A stretch of 64,000 nt of DNA from Elephas maximus indicus (Eukaryota; Chordata; Mammalia; Proboscidea; Elephantidae). This document shows positions 55,010-64,000 of this stretch, piece by piece (positions within the stretch are counted from its first letter, which is position 1; each line of letters begins with the position of its first letter). Below the pieces are notes generated by a model. The model did not search any database, had not been told where the DNA came from, and saw only the letters and a list, made by a program, of their open reading frames with translations. The stretch spans positions 109,674,823 through 109,738,822 of the forward strand of contig NC_064822.1 in assembly GCF_024166365.1 (NCBI RefSeq), written 5' to 3'. The translations under genes were made by a program, and so were the position numbers.

Positions 55010-55160
55010 GAGTGCATTTCCATTTCACAGATAAGGAAATGGAGGCTTAAGCCGAGGTCACTGGTTAGTAAGGGGAAGACTTAAACCCAGGCCTCCACCC
55101 CAAGGCTATATGTGGTGTCCTTGTTGCTAACTGCCATCGAGTCCATTCCGACTCCTGCTA
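55010..55160 (-). repeat. MIR and AfroSINE scrap
   Basis: 55010-55110 reversed MIR (catttcacagataaggaaat). 55124-55158 holds ttgctaactgccatcgagtc, a short AfroSINE tail piece. Confidence 0.75.
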
Positions 55161-55422
55161 ATCAAGGTGTGGTCCCTGTTCACAGGTAAAGAGTCCACCC
55201 AGGGAAACAAACTAGAGAAGCGAGAGGACTCCAGATCTGGCTGGTGCAAGCAGAGCCGACTACCTGGAGGAGGGGGCACTTATGCTGGGCCCCAGCAGCC
55301 CTTTTCTACAGATGGGGGAGGACATCTCGGGAGTGAGCCTGAGGGCGCCAAGATGACTAGGTGGGACAGGTGAGGTGGAGGGCTCTGAGGGGATCTGTGA
55401 AGCCCGTGTGTGGCCCAGCCTC
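55161..55422. other. Intergenic, GC-rich
   Basis: No gene or repeat recognised. Confidence 0.4.
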
Positions 55423-55462
55423 CGGCTCATCCAGACACAGCTCGGCTCATCCAGACACAGCT
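55423..55462 (+). repeat. Exact 20-bp tandem duplication
   Basis: cggctcatccagacacagct occurs twice, head to tail, with no mismatch. Confidence 0.97.
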
Positions 55463-56160
55463 CGCCGCATTAGGCTCAGGAGAGGCACCCGAGAATACCG
55501 GGGCAGGGGCGGGTCGTGGGCCACCCAGGTGTCCGTCCCGGTGGGCGATCAGAGGAATAGCACCTGGTGGGACTCAGCTTACCCCTCCGGCTCCACTACC
55601 TGTTCCCTGGGGGAAGGGTGGCTGCCTCCTCCTAGGCTTTAGCATTCTGCAGCTGACCCGTAGCTATATCCCACGGCCATTGAGGAGTTTTCATTGCAAA
55701 AATGTTTCAGAGGATTCACTTCCAATCCCGGGAAGGACCTCGTCATACTCTCACCCCATCCCCCAGGTCTGACACCAATGGGGAAGTCCTTCCTGGTATC
55801 TGACCACCCACTATTCCACCTGTAACAGCTTCAGCTAAACCTAAAAAGTTCTGTTCTCACTGGAAGAAGAGTGGGTGCCTCAACTATCCTTCTCTGAGCT
55901 AAACAATCCAAAATTCCAGCCCCTTTTCCATGGTCACACTTCATTTCCCCATCCTGACAATCTTTCTTCTCTCCTTCCTTCTGTCCTCAGGGTAATCCAA
56001 GCTGCGTTTCAATTGGCCGCTCCCTCCCTTCCAATTTTTCCCTCTCAGCACAGGACCTCCCCAGCTGTGCTGATCTCACACAGCTGGACCTATCCATGGC
56101 CTCAGCACCCTCCTGCTCCATCCCATCCAGGTTATCTCATCTCTCCTTCTTGCCTCTGAA
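55463..56160. other. Intergenic; L3-like scrap
   Basis: 'aatggggaagtccttcctgg' at about 55779 recalls the L3/CR1 theme. The rest is unique. Confidence 0.4.
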
Positions 56161-56164
56161 CAGA

Positions 56165-57180
56165 GCACAGTCGCATTTTTTTTTTCACCTTAAAAACATT
56201 TATTGAACTCATATTGTGTGTCTGCCTCGGGTTCCTTGCCTGGCTCCCTGCACTCCGGCAGTTCCCAAGGCTCAGAGGAAGGAGCAGGGAGCTACGCAGT
56301 GCAGATCCCCAGCCCCGAGCCCGGAGAACGCGGCTGAAGGTCGTCCGCGACTGGGCGAAACTGGTGGGGTGGGGTTGGGTGGGGGACAGCGGGACACCTA
56401 AGGGCTTGGGCGCTCTGGGACTGCAGGGAGAACCCCACGCCGGGTGACCTGCCTCCCGGCGCTGGAGGCTTGCGTATTTCCCATTCTTAACGCAAGGAAG
56501 ACCCCTTGTGGCCATTGTGGAAAGATCCAGTGAGGAAAAAGGGCCAGAGCGCAGAGAAGAAAGTCACCAACCCAGACACACTTCCAGGTCCTGCTTGGGG
56601 CAGGGCTCGGGGGTGGGGGCGAGGGGGAGGTTTTAGTGGCTAGCTGTGCCCAGCAATTCTTCACCCCATTCTCACACCCTCAAAACCTAACAACTGGAAC
56701 TTCGGGAAGAGAGTGTTCTTGCCAAACCTAAACTAGCAAGTGTGACTGTGGTTAGACTTCTGGAAGGACTTCTCAAGAAGCGGGATGGGAGGCGGGAGGA
56801 TGGATCAGCAATGAAGGAATGAAAGAAGACAAGCATCCTAACCCATCTCTTCCCCGGCGGTAAGGAAAGAGAATTCTTCGAGGCTGGGGACAAGTGGGAT
56901 TCTCGGACCCTACCCTGCGACCCCTACCCTCCCATGGTGAAGGAAGCAAGTACTGACCAACATAGGAACTTAGGCGTTCTTGCGCCAGGGGTCTTCCCTC
57001 TGCCAGCACCTTACGCCGGATGGGGGGGGGGTGGTGAGAGCGTGGGAGCACAAGGTCATTGGGGACACGCTGTCACGGTGAACGATCACGGTCCTGAATC
57101 GGGACCGTCAGGACAGGGAAGATACACCCTCCACCTGCTCTGAACTCCTTTGGGGAGCAGAAAAGCAGTAACGATGCTGT
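56165..57180. other. Intergenic; reversed MIR/L2 tail, then GC-rich
   Basis: 56170-56230 has a T run and aacatttattgaactcatat (reversed MIR/L2 tail). A weak CTCF-like string lies at 56500-56512. G run tggggggggggtgg at 57019-57032. No gene. Confidence 0.45.
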
Positions 57181-57620
57181 TCCCCTTCCCCCGCGCTGTG
57201 ACTCAGCTCGCCACCAGTACTCGGCCCGGACAGCGCTGATTTGCACACATTAGCATACCCAGCTGTGCGCAGCTGCATCTGGCTTTGGGCCATAAATTCG
57301 TGGCGGGTGGCTCCAGGCGAGCGGGCCCTAAGCGAGGCGGGCGCTCTATCAGCGCGCCTCTGCAGCGGCTGTTCACGCCCCGGGGGCAGGCGGGTTCCCA
57401 AGCCTCTGAGAGCTGCCGCCGGTGCAGCTCTGCCCTGACCAGCCTCCCGTGGCTCGCGCCACCTTCTGGGCATCTGTCTGCCTCGGCCTCGCACAGCCGC
57501 AGGCCAAACCTGAAACTGCGATGCGGGTGCCTGTCACTCTTGGATTGGACCCTTTCAATGTCTCCTGAAAGTGCGCAATCACCTTTCCCTGACGCCTCGG
57601 GCCAGGGATGTCTGGTCAGG
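57180..57620. promoter_or_regulatory. CpG island with E-box trio
   Basis: CpG-dense (cgagcgggccctaagcgagg, cagcgcgcctctgcagcggc). At its left edge lie cagctg 57260-57265, cagctg 57270-57275 and catctg 57276-57281, three E-boxes in 22 bases, next to gatttgcacacattagcata. The 146-codon antisense frame is composition driven. It may be an orphan promoter or enhancer. Confidence 0.5.
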
Positions 57621-57719
57621 TTTTCCTGCCAGGATTGGTGCATAATCTGTTAGGTGGTAGTCGTGCCTCCGGGGGTACCTTTCTAAAAGAGATCTGACCA
57701 AGGTCAACAGCTTAAAACA

Positions 57720-58235
57720 CTGTGGACTTCCTAGGCTTGCAGGATAAAGCTTATGGTGTTCACAGTCACCAAGGAAAGCCCCTCCTCATATTCTGCCTGC
57801 TTCTGTCTTATCTCTTGCATGAGGCCAAATCCAGGCAGAAAACTGAAGCCTGTACTTCAGTTACACAGAACTGCTCAAGATTCCTGAAACTACATGCACT
57901 CTCTCCCTCTCTCTGTCCTTCGCATGAGCCTTGCTTCCACCTGGACTGTTCTTCCTTTTTGTCTGCTTGACAAACACATTCTTCAAATATTAGTTCAGAT
58001 GTTTCCTCCTCCAGGCAGGCCTCCTACAGTCCTCTCATCCCCTGCAGATATGTAAAGCCATCTATTAGCATTTACTGAGCAAACGTTCTGTCAGTTGCAC
58101 CCACCAGATTGTGAGCTCCCTCAGTTAAGTCAGAGACCTTGTCTGTTCGTTGCTGTGTCCCAGTTACCAGGACAGAGCCTGAAGGCCAGGAGATGCTCCG
58201 AAATACTGAATGAGTGAATTAACAAATGAATGGAG
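57720..58235 (+). repeat. L2 fragment with 3' tail
   Basis: 'tcagatgtttcctcctccag', 'gattgtgagctccctcagtt', 'ttgctgtgtcccagttacca' and tail gaatgagtgaatta in L2 order. Confidence 0.85.
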
Positions 58236-58424
58236 CCACGACTCTTCCAGGCACCCCTAGCACACAGACATACTCAGGGCTCTGCTAGTCCCAAGCAGCA
58301 TTTACTTGACAACCACGAGCCCATAGCAGAACCCCCTCTTCCCCATAACTTTTGGGTCCTCACATACTGCTCCAAGCACCCCAAGATTGTGAGCAGTGGG
58401 AAACCAGGGGGATTATGAAAGGAG

Positions 58425-58615
58425 AGCTGTGAAAGGGCACTAGACTCAGTGTCAAGAGACCTGGGTTCAAATTCTGGTGCTGTATGACCTTGGAAAAATC
58501 ACTTCCTCTCTCTGAGGCTGTTTCCTCAACTGTAAAACGGGAATAATATTGACTGCTTAATCGGAACTTTGTAATGATTGAATAATATAGTACATAAAAT
58601 GCTTACATATGTCAA
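58425..58615 (+). repeat. MIR
   Basis: 'agagacctgggttcaaattc', 'gtatgaccttggaaaaatca', 'ctcaactgtaaaacgggaat' in order. Confidence 0.92.
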
Positions 58616-58883
58616 AGCGTGTTAGATTTCTTGAGATTCCAGACAGAAGACATGAAGATCTGTCTTGCCCCTTTTCCCTTGGGGAGGACAGCCCCTCCAC
58701 TAACATCAAAACCAAGAGGCTTGAGGCTTTCAGGGCCTAGAATTTCAGCAGTATACATTCTGCAAGAACATGCTGGACAGCAAGATATCCATCTGGTAGG
58801 ATTAGGGTCCTGGGCACTAGTTTTTTTGTTGTTTTTTTTTTTTTAAGGACTTAGAGTGGCCCTCTCTGCTGTTCCCACAATGG

Positions 58884-58896
58884 CTACCAGAGGGCA
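58884..58896 (+). promoter_or_regulatory. CTCF motif
   Basis: CTACCAGAGGGCA, one base off the core consensus, plus strand. A T-rich run lies 35 bases before it. Confidence 0.55.
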
Positions 58897-58899
58897 GCA

Positions 58900-60200
58900 C
58901 AAACCCCCCAAATGGCCTCAGACATCATTCAGGCTGCCTAACTGGACTGCGTTTTCCACCAGGTTCCTTAAAGGCCTATTGGCCCTTCTGGGTCTTCCTC
59001 TGAGGATTTAGTTCTAGTCCAAACATCCTTCTCCACTTTCCCCCTCTCCCAGGCAGGTTTTGGTCCCCATTTCCCAGGCCACAGTGTTTTCTGTCTTTTC
59101 CTAGGGCTTTTTGCTCTGCTGGCTGACTTAGAGCAGGTGCCAAGGCCCAAATTACCCAGGCTGTCCTTGATCACAGCCAATCATGCCCTAATTTTGACCC
59201 ATGAAGAGACATAGTCTGGATTCAGCTTCACACAAGACAGGGATGTGCTCAACAGTAAGAGACTGATATAGGACTCCTGTCCACTCCACCTATAGAGTCC
59301 CACCAGGCATCTTTTCTGAGTAAGACAACTGAAACTCAACTACCTTATAGAGACTGGGGGTAGGAGGGTCAGGACTTATTTTATCCAAGAGGTTGGGGCA
59401 CCACTGGAATCTCCAGCCCTCTCACCCCTCATCCTAGGTTTGATGAAGTTGTCCCTGCCAAGACTCTCGCCACCTTTCTTTCATGGTAAGTGCCTGGACA
59501 AAACTCAGAGAAACACTACCCTTACTCTTACACCTTATCCTTCTCACTTTTCTTTTTACTCTTTTCCTCTCCTTTAATGCACCCATCCTTTCTACTTCCA
59601 TTTCCTCACTTTCATTGAGGCTAAGTTCCTTCCTATTCTTTTCACCCTGTAGAAATCCTCTCTCCATCCCAAATGCGTTCCCCCTAGAACTGTCACCACC
59701 ACCTCCAGCTCTTCATCACCTCCCTCTAATCCTCTTCTCTGTACTGTGGTTCCTCTCCCAGGAAATCACCAGAGCCCAAATGATTTGCGAACCACGTTTT
59801 GGAGACCCCAGACTCAGAAGCCAACACCTTCTGGTGCTGCAAGGGGCATCAGGTGCAGCCTCACTGCTGGAATTAGCCTTACTGGTAGTGTATCGGGACT
59901 AGAACAGTCCAATGCAGAAACCAGCAAGGAAGAGGGAGGACTGTGGACAACAGTCTGAGCAAGTGAAGATCTTGCCAACCGTTGTTGGTGTTCTTGGTGA
60001 CTTTCAAATTTGCTGATGATGATGGAGACAAATCCAAACTCTCTCATGTCATATAATTTTTCACATCCTTTTTCACTGTTCATCTTCAGAAAGTCTGTAA
60101 TGACCATCCCCAAGCGCCAGCTATGTCTTAGACCATGAGCCCCAGAAGGCAGGGATGACATATAACTCCATCTGTAAAGCTCTTTGCATACTATCCCCTG
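58900..60200. other. Intergenic; pyrimidine-rich 59.50-59.75 kb
   Basis: 59500-59745 is largely C/T; the 139-codon frame there is an artefact. Rest unique. Confidence 0.5.
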
Positions 60201-60390
60201 GGACCAGATGTTAATGAAGGTTTTTCGGGGTTGCTGTCATTGATGAGATGGTGCAGGCAATGGAGTTAATAATGCTGGCTGTGAAGGGAGTGTGGTCATG
60301 ATGGAGTTAATGATGGTGACAAGTGAGGGTGCTGACCAGTGGCAATAAGGACAGCACTGGTGAAAATGAAGCAAGCAGGAATCATGATGC
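60200..60390 (+). repeat. Degenerate GATG/GTTAATGATG-type minisatellite
   Basis: Repeated loose units: ggagttaataatgctggctg, ggagttaatgatggtgacaa, gatgagatggtgcagg. Very decayed. Confidence 0.5.
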
Positions 60391-60394
60391 TGAC

Positions 60395-60560
60395 CACTCA
60401 TTCATCCCACAAATATTTAGTAGGCACTTGCCAAGAGGCAGGAATCGGGGATCCAGAGATGAACTAGAAATGGACTCTGTCCACAGGAATTCAAGTTTAT
60501 ATCTTAATATAGATGAGATGCTGAGGGCTGTGAAAAACACAGAAGAGGGAGTGAGTAATT
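60395..60560 (-). repeat. L2 3' piece
   Basis: 'ttcatcccacaaatatttag', 'gaatcggggatccagagatg' are reversed L2 3' end. Confidence 0.72.
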
Positions 60561-60664
60561 CTACTTAGAGAAATTCATGGTCTCAGGGAGGAAGGAACCA
60601 CTGAAAATATGCAGAGTGGTTTGGTTGGGGGTGGTGGTACATGGTTTGGCCTGGAGCATACCCA

Positions 60665-60787
60665 AACCAAACCTGTCACCTTCGAGTTGATTCTGACTCA
60701 TAGTGACCCTGTGGATTTTCCAAGGAGCAGCTGGTGGATTCTTGACCTTTCGGTTAGCAGCCAAGCTCTTAACCACTGTGCCACCAT
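60665..60787 (-). repeat. AfroSINE, short form with internal gap
   Basis: ctgtcaccttcgagttgatt, tagtgaccctgtggattttc, gcagccaagctcttaaccac and tgtgccaccatg. About 30 bases of the body are missing. Confidence 0.92.
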
Positions 60788-61140
60788 GAGGAATGCAAGG
60801 AGAAGGGAAGGAAAGGATGCAGTAAAGGGAGGTTTGGGTTAGACTGTGAAGAGTCTACATTTGAGGAGTCCCCAGGACGCTGACGAGGCAGCAGCAGAAG
60901 GCAAGTGAGCAACACAGAGAACAGTTGAGCCCTAGAGATACAGATTTGGGGTCATCAGTCCATAAGCAGTGGCTGGGATTATAAGGGTGGAAGAGATATC
61001 TCAGAAGGAGAAAGCAAAGTGGGATGAGAATAAGAGCTGAGGATGGAACACTGGAACCACTACTACTTCAAAGGTAAGAGGCTGAGATGAATGAAGTGGT
61101 CAGAGGTAGAAGGGGGACTTCCAGACCACAGATACTGCTA
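60788..61140. other. Intergenic, no recognised feature
   Basis: Purine-leaning unique DNA; could be decayed L2. Confidence 0.4.
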
Positions 61141-61495
61141 GAATCCACGCAGAGTACTTTATCATTTTAAACAATATTAAGAACATATAGTGTTCCAGAT
61201 GTTTGTGATGTTACATATACAATATTTATATAAAAATAGGAATTTTTCTTATATGGGCAAAATCTGGTGACGCACACAAAAATATAATAAGGTGATAGGA
61301 GTATGGTTTCTAGTTTTCCCTTTATTAAATTTTTTGTTAATTTTTTAAAAGATAAACTATTTTGTGAAAATAAAATTATTCAACATTTGAACTAAATTCC
61401 CTCAGGAGACTGATGTCCAGAGAGGTGAATTAATTTACCCAAAATCACAAAGACTGTGAATGACAAAGCCAGGCTTGAATTCTCATCTAATGATT
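61141..61495. repeat. AT-rich segment then reversed MIR
   Basis: 61141-61390 is AT-rich without a recognised family. 61405-61495 has 'agaggtgaattaatttaccc' and 'gacaaagccaggcttgaatt', the reversed MIR core. Confidence 0.6.
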
Positions 61496-62108
61496 TTTTC
61501 TCAGTGCTCTGGGACCTTATATTGCCTCCTAATCTCCCTCAATCCACGCTTTATCCTGCCATTGTGTCTCTAACCTTCCAACAGCATGCTGCCCCTGAGG
61601 CCCTCATTGCTTTTCCACCTGAAGAGGCACAATGCCCGCAAGTTTTTGCTTCGGATTTGTATGGTTGTCTTGGTGCAGGTCTACAGCAGTACCCCTTAAT
61701 GACTTCTTCCTGGCCCAGAGAAGCCCACAAGGCACCTTCCAAAGCCTTTCCTGCGTGCCAATCTATACCACACCCAATGGTCCAGTCAGCTAGGGTTTTG
61801 AAAAGTATCAGTGTTCAAGTATCCTCATGGTGGACAATGCATAGCAAATGTCTAACTCTGAGACTGCTTGCTAAACCTCCTCCTGTCCCTCTCCCATCTT
61901 TGCCAGCATGTGCTCATTCTAATGCTGATCCAGGCAAAACAGTGGATCTGCTGGGGAATGGTGGTGAGGGATCCAAAGTACCTTTCAATCATAGTCATAA
62001 ATGATTTGGGGAGTATCTGGTGCTTTGAATTGCCTAGGCCATTGGTTACCTTCCATTAGAGTGATTCAGCTTGGGTTCAATAGAGCTTAATATATTCAAA
62101 TGAGCACA
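61496..62108. other. Intergenic; 182-codon open frame without recognisable domain
   Basis: The plus frame 61456-62004 begins inside the MIR and has no domain, no splice signals and no promoter, so it is not called a gene. Confidence 0.45.
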
Positions 62109-62120
62109 AATGTATGGAGA

Positions 62121-62266
62121 AAACCCATTGCCATCAAGTTGATTCTGACTTATAGGACAGAGTAGACCAGCCCCATAGGGTTTCCAGGGAGCAGCTGGTA
62201 GATTCAAATAGCTGACCTTTTTTGCTTAGCCGCCACAGCTCTCAACCACTGTGCCACTAGGACTCC
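62121..62266 (-). repeat. AfroSINE, short form, with target duplication
   Basis: aacccattgccatcaagttg, ccccatagggtttccaggga, ctcaaccactgtgccactag. Bracketed by aatgtatggaga (62109-62120) and aatgtacggaga (62267-62278), one mismatch. Confidence 0.95.
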
Positions 62267-62278
62267 AATGTACGGAGA

Positions 62279-64000
62279 GCTACATTTCAATTACTAATAT
62301 TCCTCCAACTCTCATCCACATCTGGGCCTGTTTCCTTGAGGGGCGGGGGGCTGTTTGCCCCACTTCATCTTTGGAGACAACAGCAGCAATTCAGTTCTGA
62401 GAAATCTCCAAGGTGCAGTGAGGTACCACTACTTGTGGCCCACAAGTCCTGTACTGCCCACCTCCCTCCCTATATGCATTCCCTGGGATCACCTAAGCAG
62501 AACCGGGGATTGAGGGAAGAAATATTGAGATTCCAGGTTCTTCGTCCCCCATTCCAGCATGGAAACTGAAGTCATTCGGGATGCAAAATCGTCTTCTGCA
62601 ATAATCAAAATAGTTTCGATTTTAGGGAGGTCATGCAGTCCAGAGCAAAGACTATTCTAACTCAAAACACATGAGGATGAATGCTAAAATGATTCATTGC
62701 CCAGAGCTCCTCAGTAGTGAAGTTCCAGCCATCTGTGTTTGTCTGGGTGAAGAAGACATTTTGCCTGGAGGCAGGATACACAGCCTCAGAGGGTCTCGCC
62801 TGCCCTTCTCTGAGCTTCCACATTCCTGGGATCTGTGTCTTGGCATACACGTGTCATCTGTACATCATTTGTTTTCCCAAGGCTCTCATCGTCCACTCTT
62901 TCTTATTTCATTCCTCAGGATCCCACAGTTTTTCAAAGGTACAACCTTGTGCCTCTCTCCTTTTTTCCTTTTACCTCCTCTATCCAAGCTTGCAACTTGG
63001 TTCCCAACCAACCCCAACCCAGCTCCTTAATCCAAACCAGAAACCCTCTTCTCTGCTTTTAATGAAAGAAGCATGGGGAGAAGTAAAGGGTGGGATGAGA
63101 GATCCAATCTCTGTGCCTGCTACTGTCCTTCACCTCCTCCGTACAGGCAGGCTGGGCCTGTCTACTAGGGATGTGGGAGCGGGTCAGGAAAGTGGTTCTC
63201 CCTGCCCCATGGTCTCTTAGGCTAATAAATGGGGCAAAAAGAGATCCCCCCAAAAAAGAAGAAAAAAAATTTTTTTTTTTCCCAAAAAGGGAGCAAAACA
63301 TTCAGGCAAATAAGAATCCAACTGATTTAACTGGGCACTAAAGACCAGTGATTTCCAGTCTTGTTTCAACACCCCAGATGGCTCCAATCATCTCAAGGAA
63401 GCCTATGAAATTCTCAAAAATGAGCTCTTAATTTTAACAGAAATACACCACAAAGAGAACTGGCTTTGTTTTCCTGAAGATGGCAAGGGCCTCCCTCACA
63501 CACTCAATTGCTAGGAACCCTGTAAGAATTGAAACTATTTTTCAAGGTTAAGAATCCCTGTTTTAGACATCATTGCTGAGAGAATCAGGAGAGCTGAGGG
63601 TGCAGAGATGCTAGAGAAGCAAGTTCCTCCTTCCCTAGAGCAGCAAAGGGGAAGAGGAAAAACGATCTATACTTTTCCCTTTGAACGCCTCCCCCCAACC
63701 CCTCTCATTAGCTCTCTACTGGCAACATGAAACTGAGAAACAGGTTGAAGAAAAAAGGAAAAGAGGAACTGAGAAGATGGGAAAAACAGTAACTGAGAAA
63801 GGGCGATGAATGAGGAGTCAGGGAGAGAGAGAGAGGAGGTTAAAGACAGAGAAAACACGGAAAGGGTGTATCCTCCGAGTCCTGGTCTAGAAGACAGGAG
63901 AGATGTGCCCGCACCCTTGAGCAGCAGATAGCCCCAACCCTGCTGTCTCCTGGGGCCTTGTGGCAGCTCCAACCCCTTTACCTCCCAACTCCATGTGCAG
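62279..64000. other. Intergenic, no recognised gene
   Basis: Unique sequence. An A run meets a T run at 63262-63280 (gaaaaaaaattttttttt). 63730-63870 is purine-rich. The frames up to 167 codons have no recognisable domain. Confidence 0.5.

Noticed and set aside
61456-62004. 182-codon plus-strand open frame
   Set aside because: Begins inside a MIR; no domain and no supporting signals.
57000-64000. CBX5 3' exon
   Set aside because: No chromo or chromoshadow domain frame is seen; the human spacing from SMUG1 would place CBX5 beyond the window.

Overview
This is nuclear DNA from a placental mammal, and the repeats point to an afrotherian, most likely an elephant. At least a dozen copies of the tRNA-derived AfroSINE family are present. 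Their diagnostic tail (tagggtcgctatgag / gactcgacggcaatgggtt-like) is confined to Afrotheria. Older mammal-wide repeats (MIR, L2, L3/CR1-like, MER5A, one MaLR LTR, L1 3' ends) lie among them. Species is inferred from repeats, not from a database match.

Only one protein-coding gene can be supported: SMUG1, the uracil-DNA glycosylase, on the minus strand. Its two coding exons (27135..26854 and 25806..25279) join in frame to a 269-residue protein. Its CpG-rich, TATA-less promoter and first non-coding exon lie at about 30.6-30.8 kb. In known mammalian genomes SMUG1 sits between the 3' (HOXC4) end of the HOXC cluster and CBX5. If that order holds here, bases 1-24 kb are part of the HOXC4-SMUG1 gap and 31-64 kb part of the SMUG1-CBX5 gap. 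No HOXC or CBX5 exon is visible.

Region by region: 1-18 kb is intergenic, with MIR/L2/L3 fossils, long purine or pyrimidine tracts and a few AT-rich blocks that look like non-coding regulatory elements (4.64, 5.7, 7.45 kb). 18.4-18.8 kb is a CpG-rich block ending in a homeobox-type AT core. 19-24 kb holds AfroSINEs, a perfect CRE site, a MaLR LTR fossil and L2. 24.3-30.8 kb is SMUG1. 31-42 kb contains AfroSINEs, a 5'-truncated L1 with a 20-bp target duplication, a SINE with a clear tRNA-Gly head, and candidate enhancers with octamer and PBX/HOX motifs (34.9, 37.5, 37.95, 38.3 kb). 42-59 kb holds a run of CTCF-like motifs (strongest at 47.95, 49.31, 54.53/54.59 and 58.88 kb), a TAAT-rich block with two PBX/HOX sites (52.06 kb), a 39-unit TA microsatellite (53.25 kb) and GC-rich islands (54.5-57.6 kb). 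59-64 kb is mostly unremarkable unique sequence with SINE/L2 fragments.

Nearly all long open frames outside SMUG1 are chance frames in GC-rich, simple or repeat sequence. No tRNA, rRNA, snRNA or microRNA gene was recognised, and nothing resembles a new protein system. The most interesting material is regulatory (homeodomain clusters, CTCF array) and retroposon structure (tRNA-Gly-headed SINE, nested insertions with legible target duplications).
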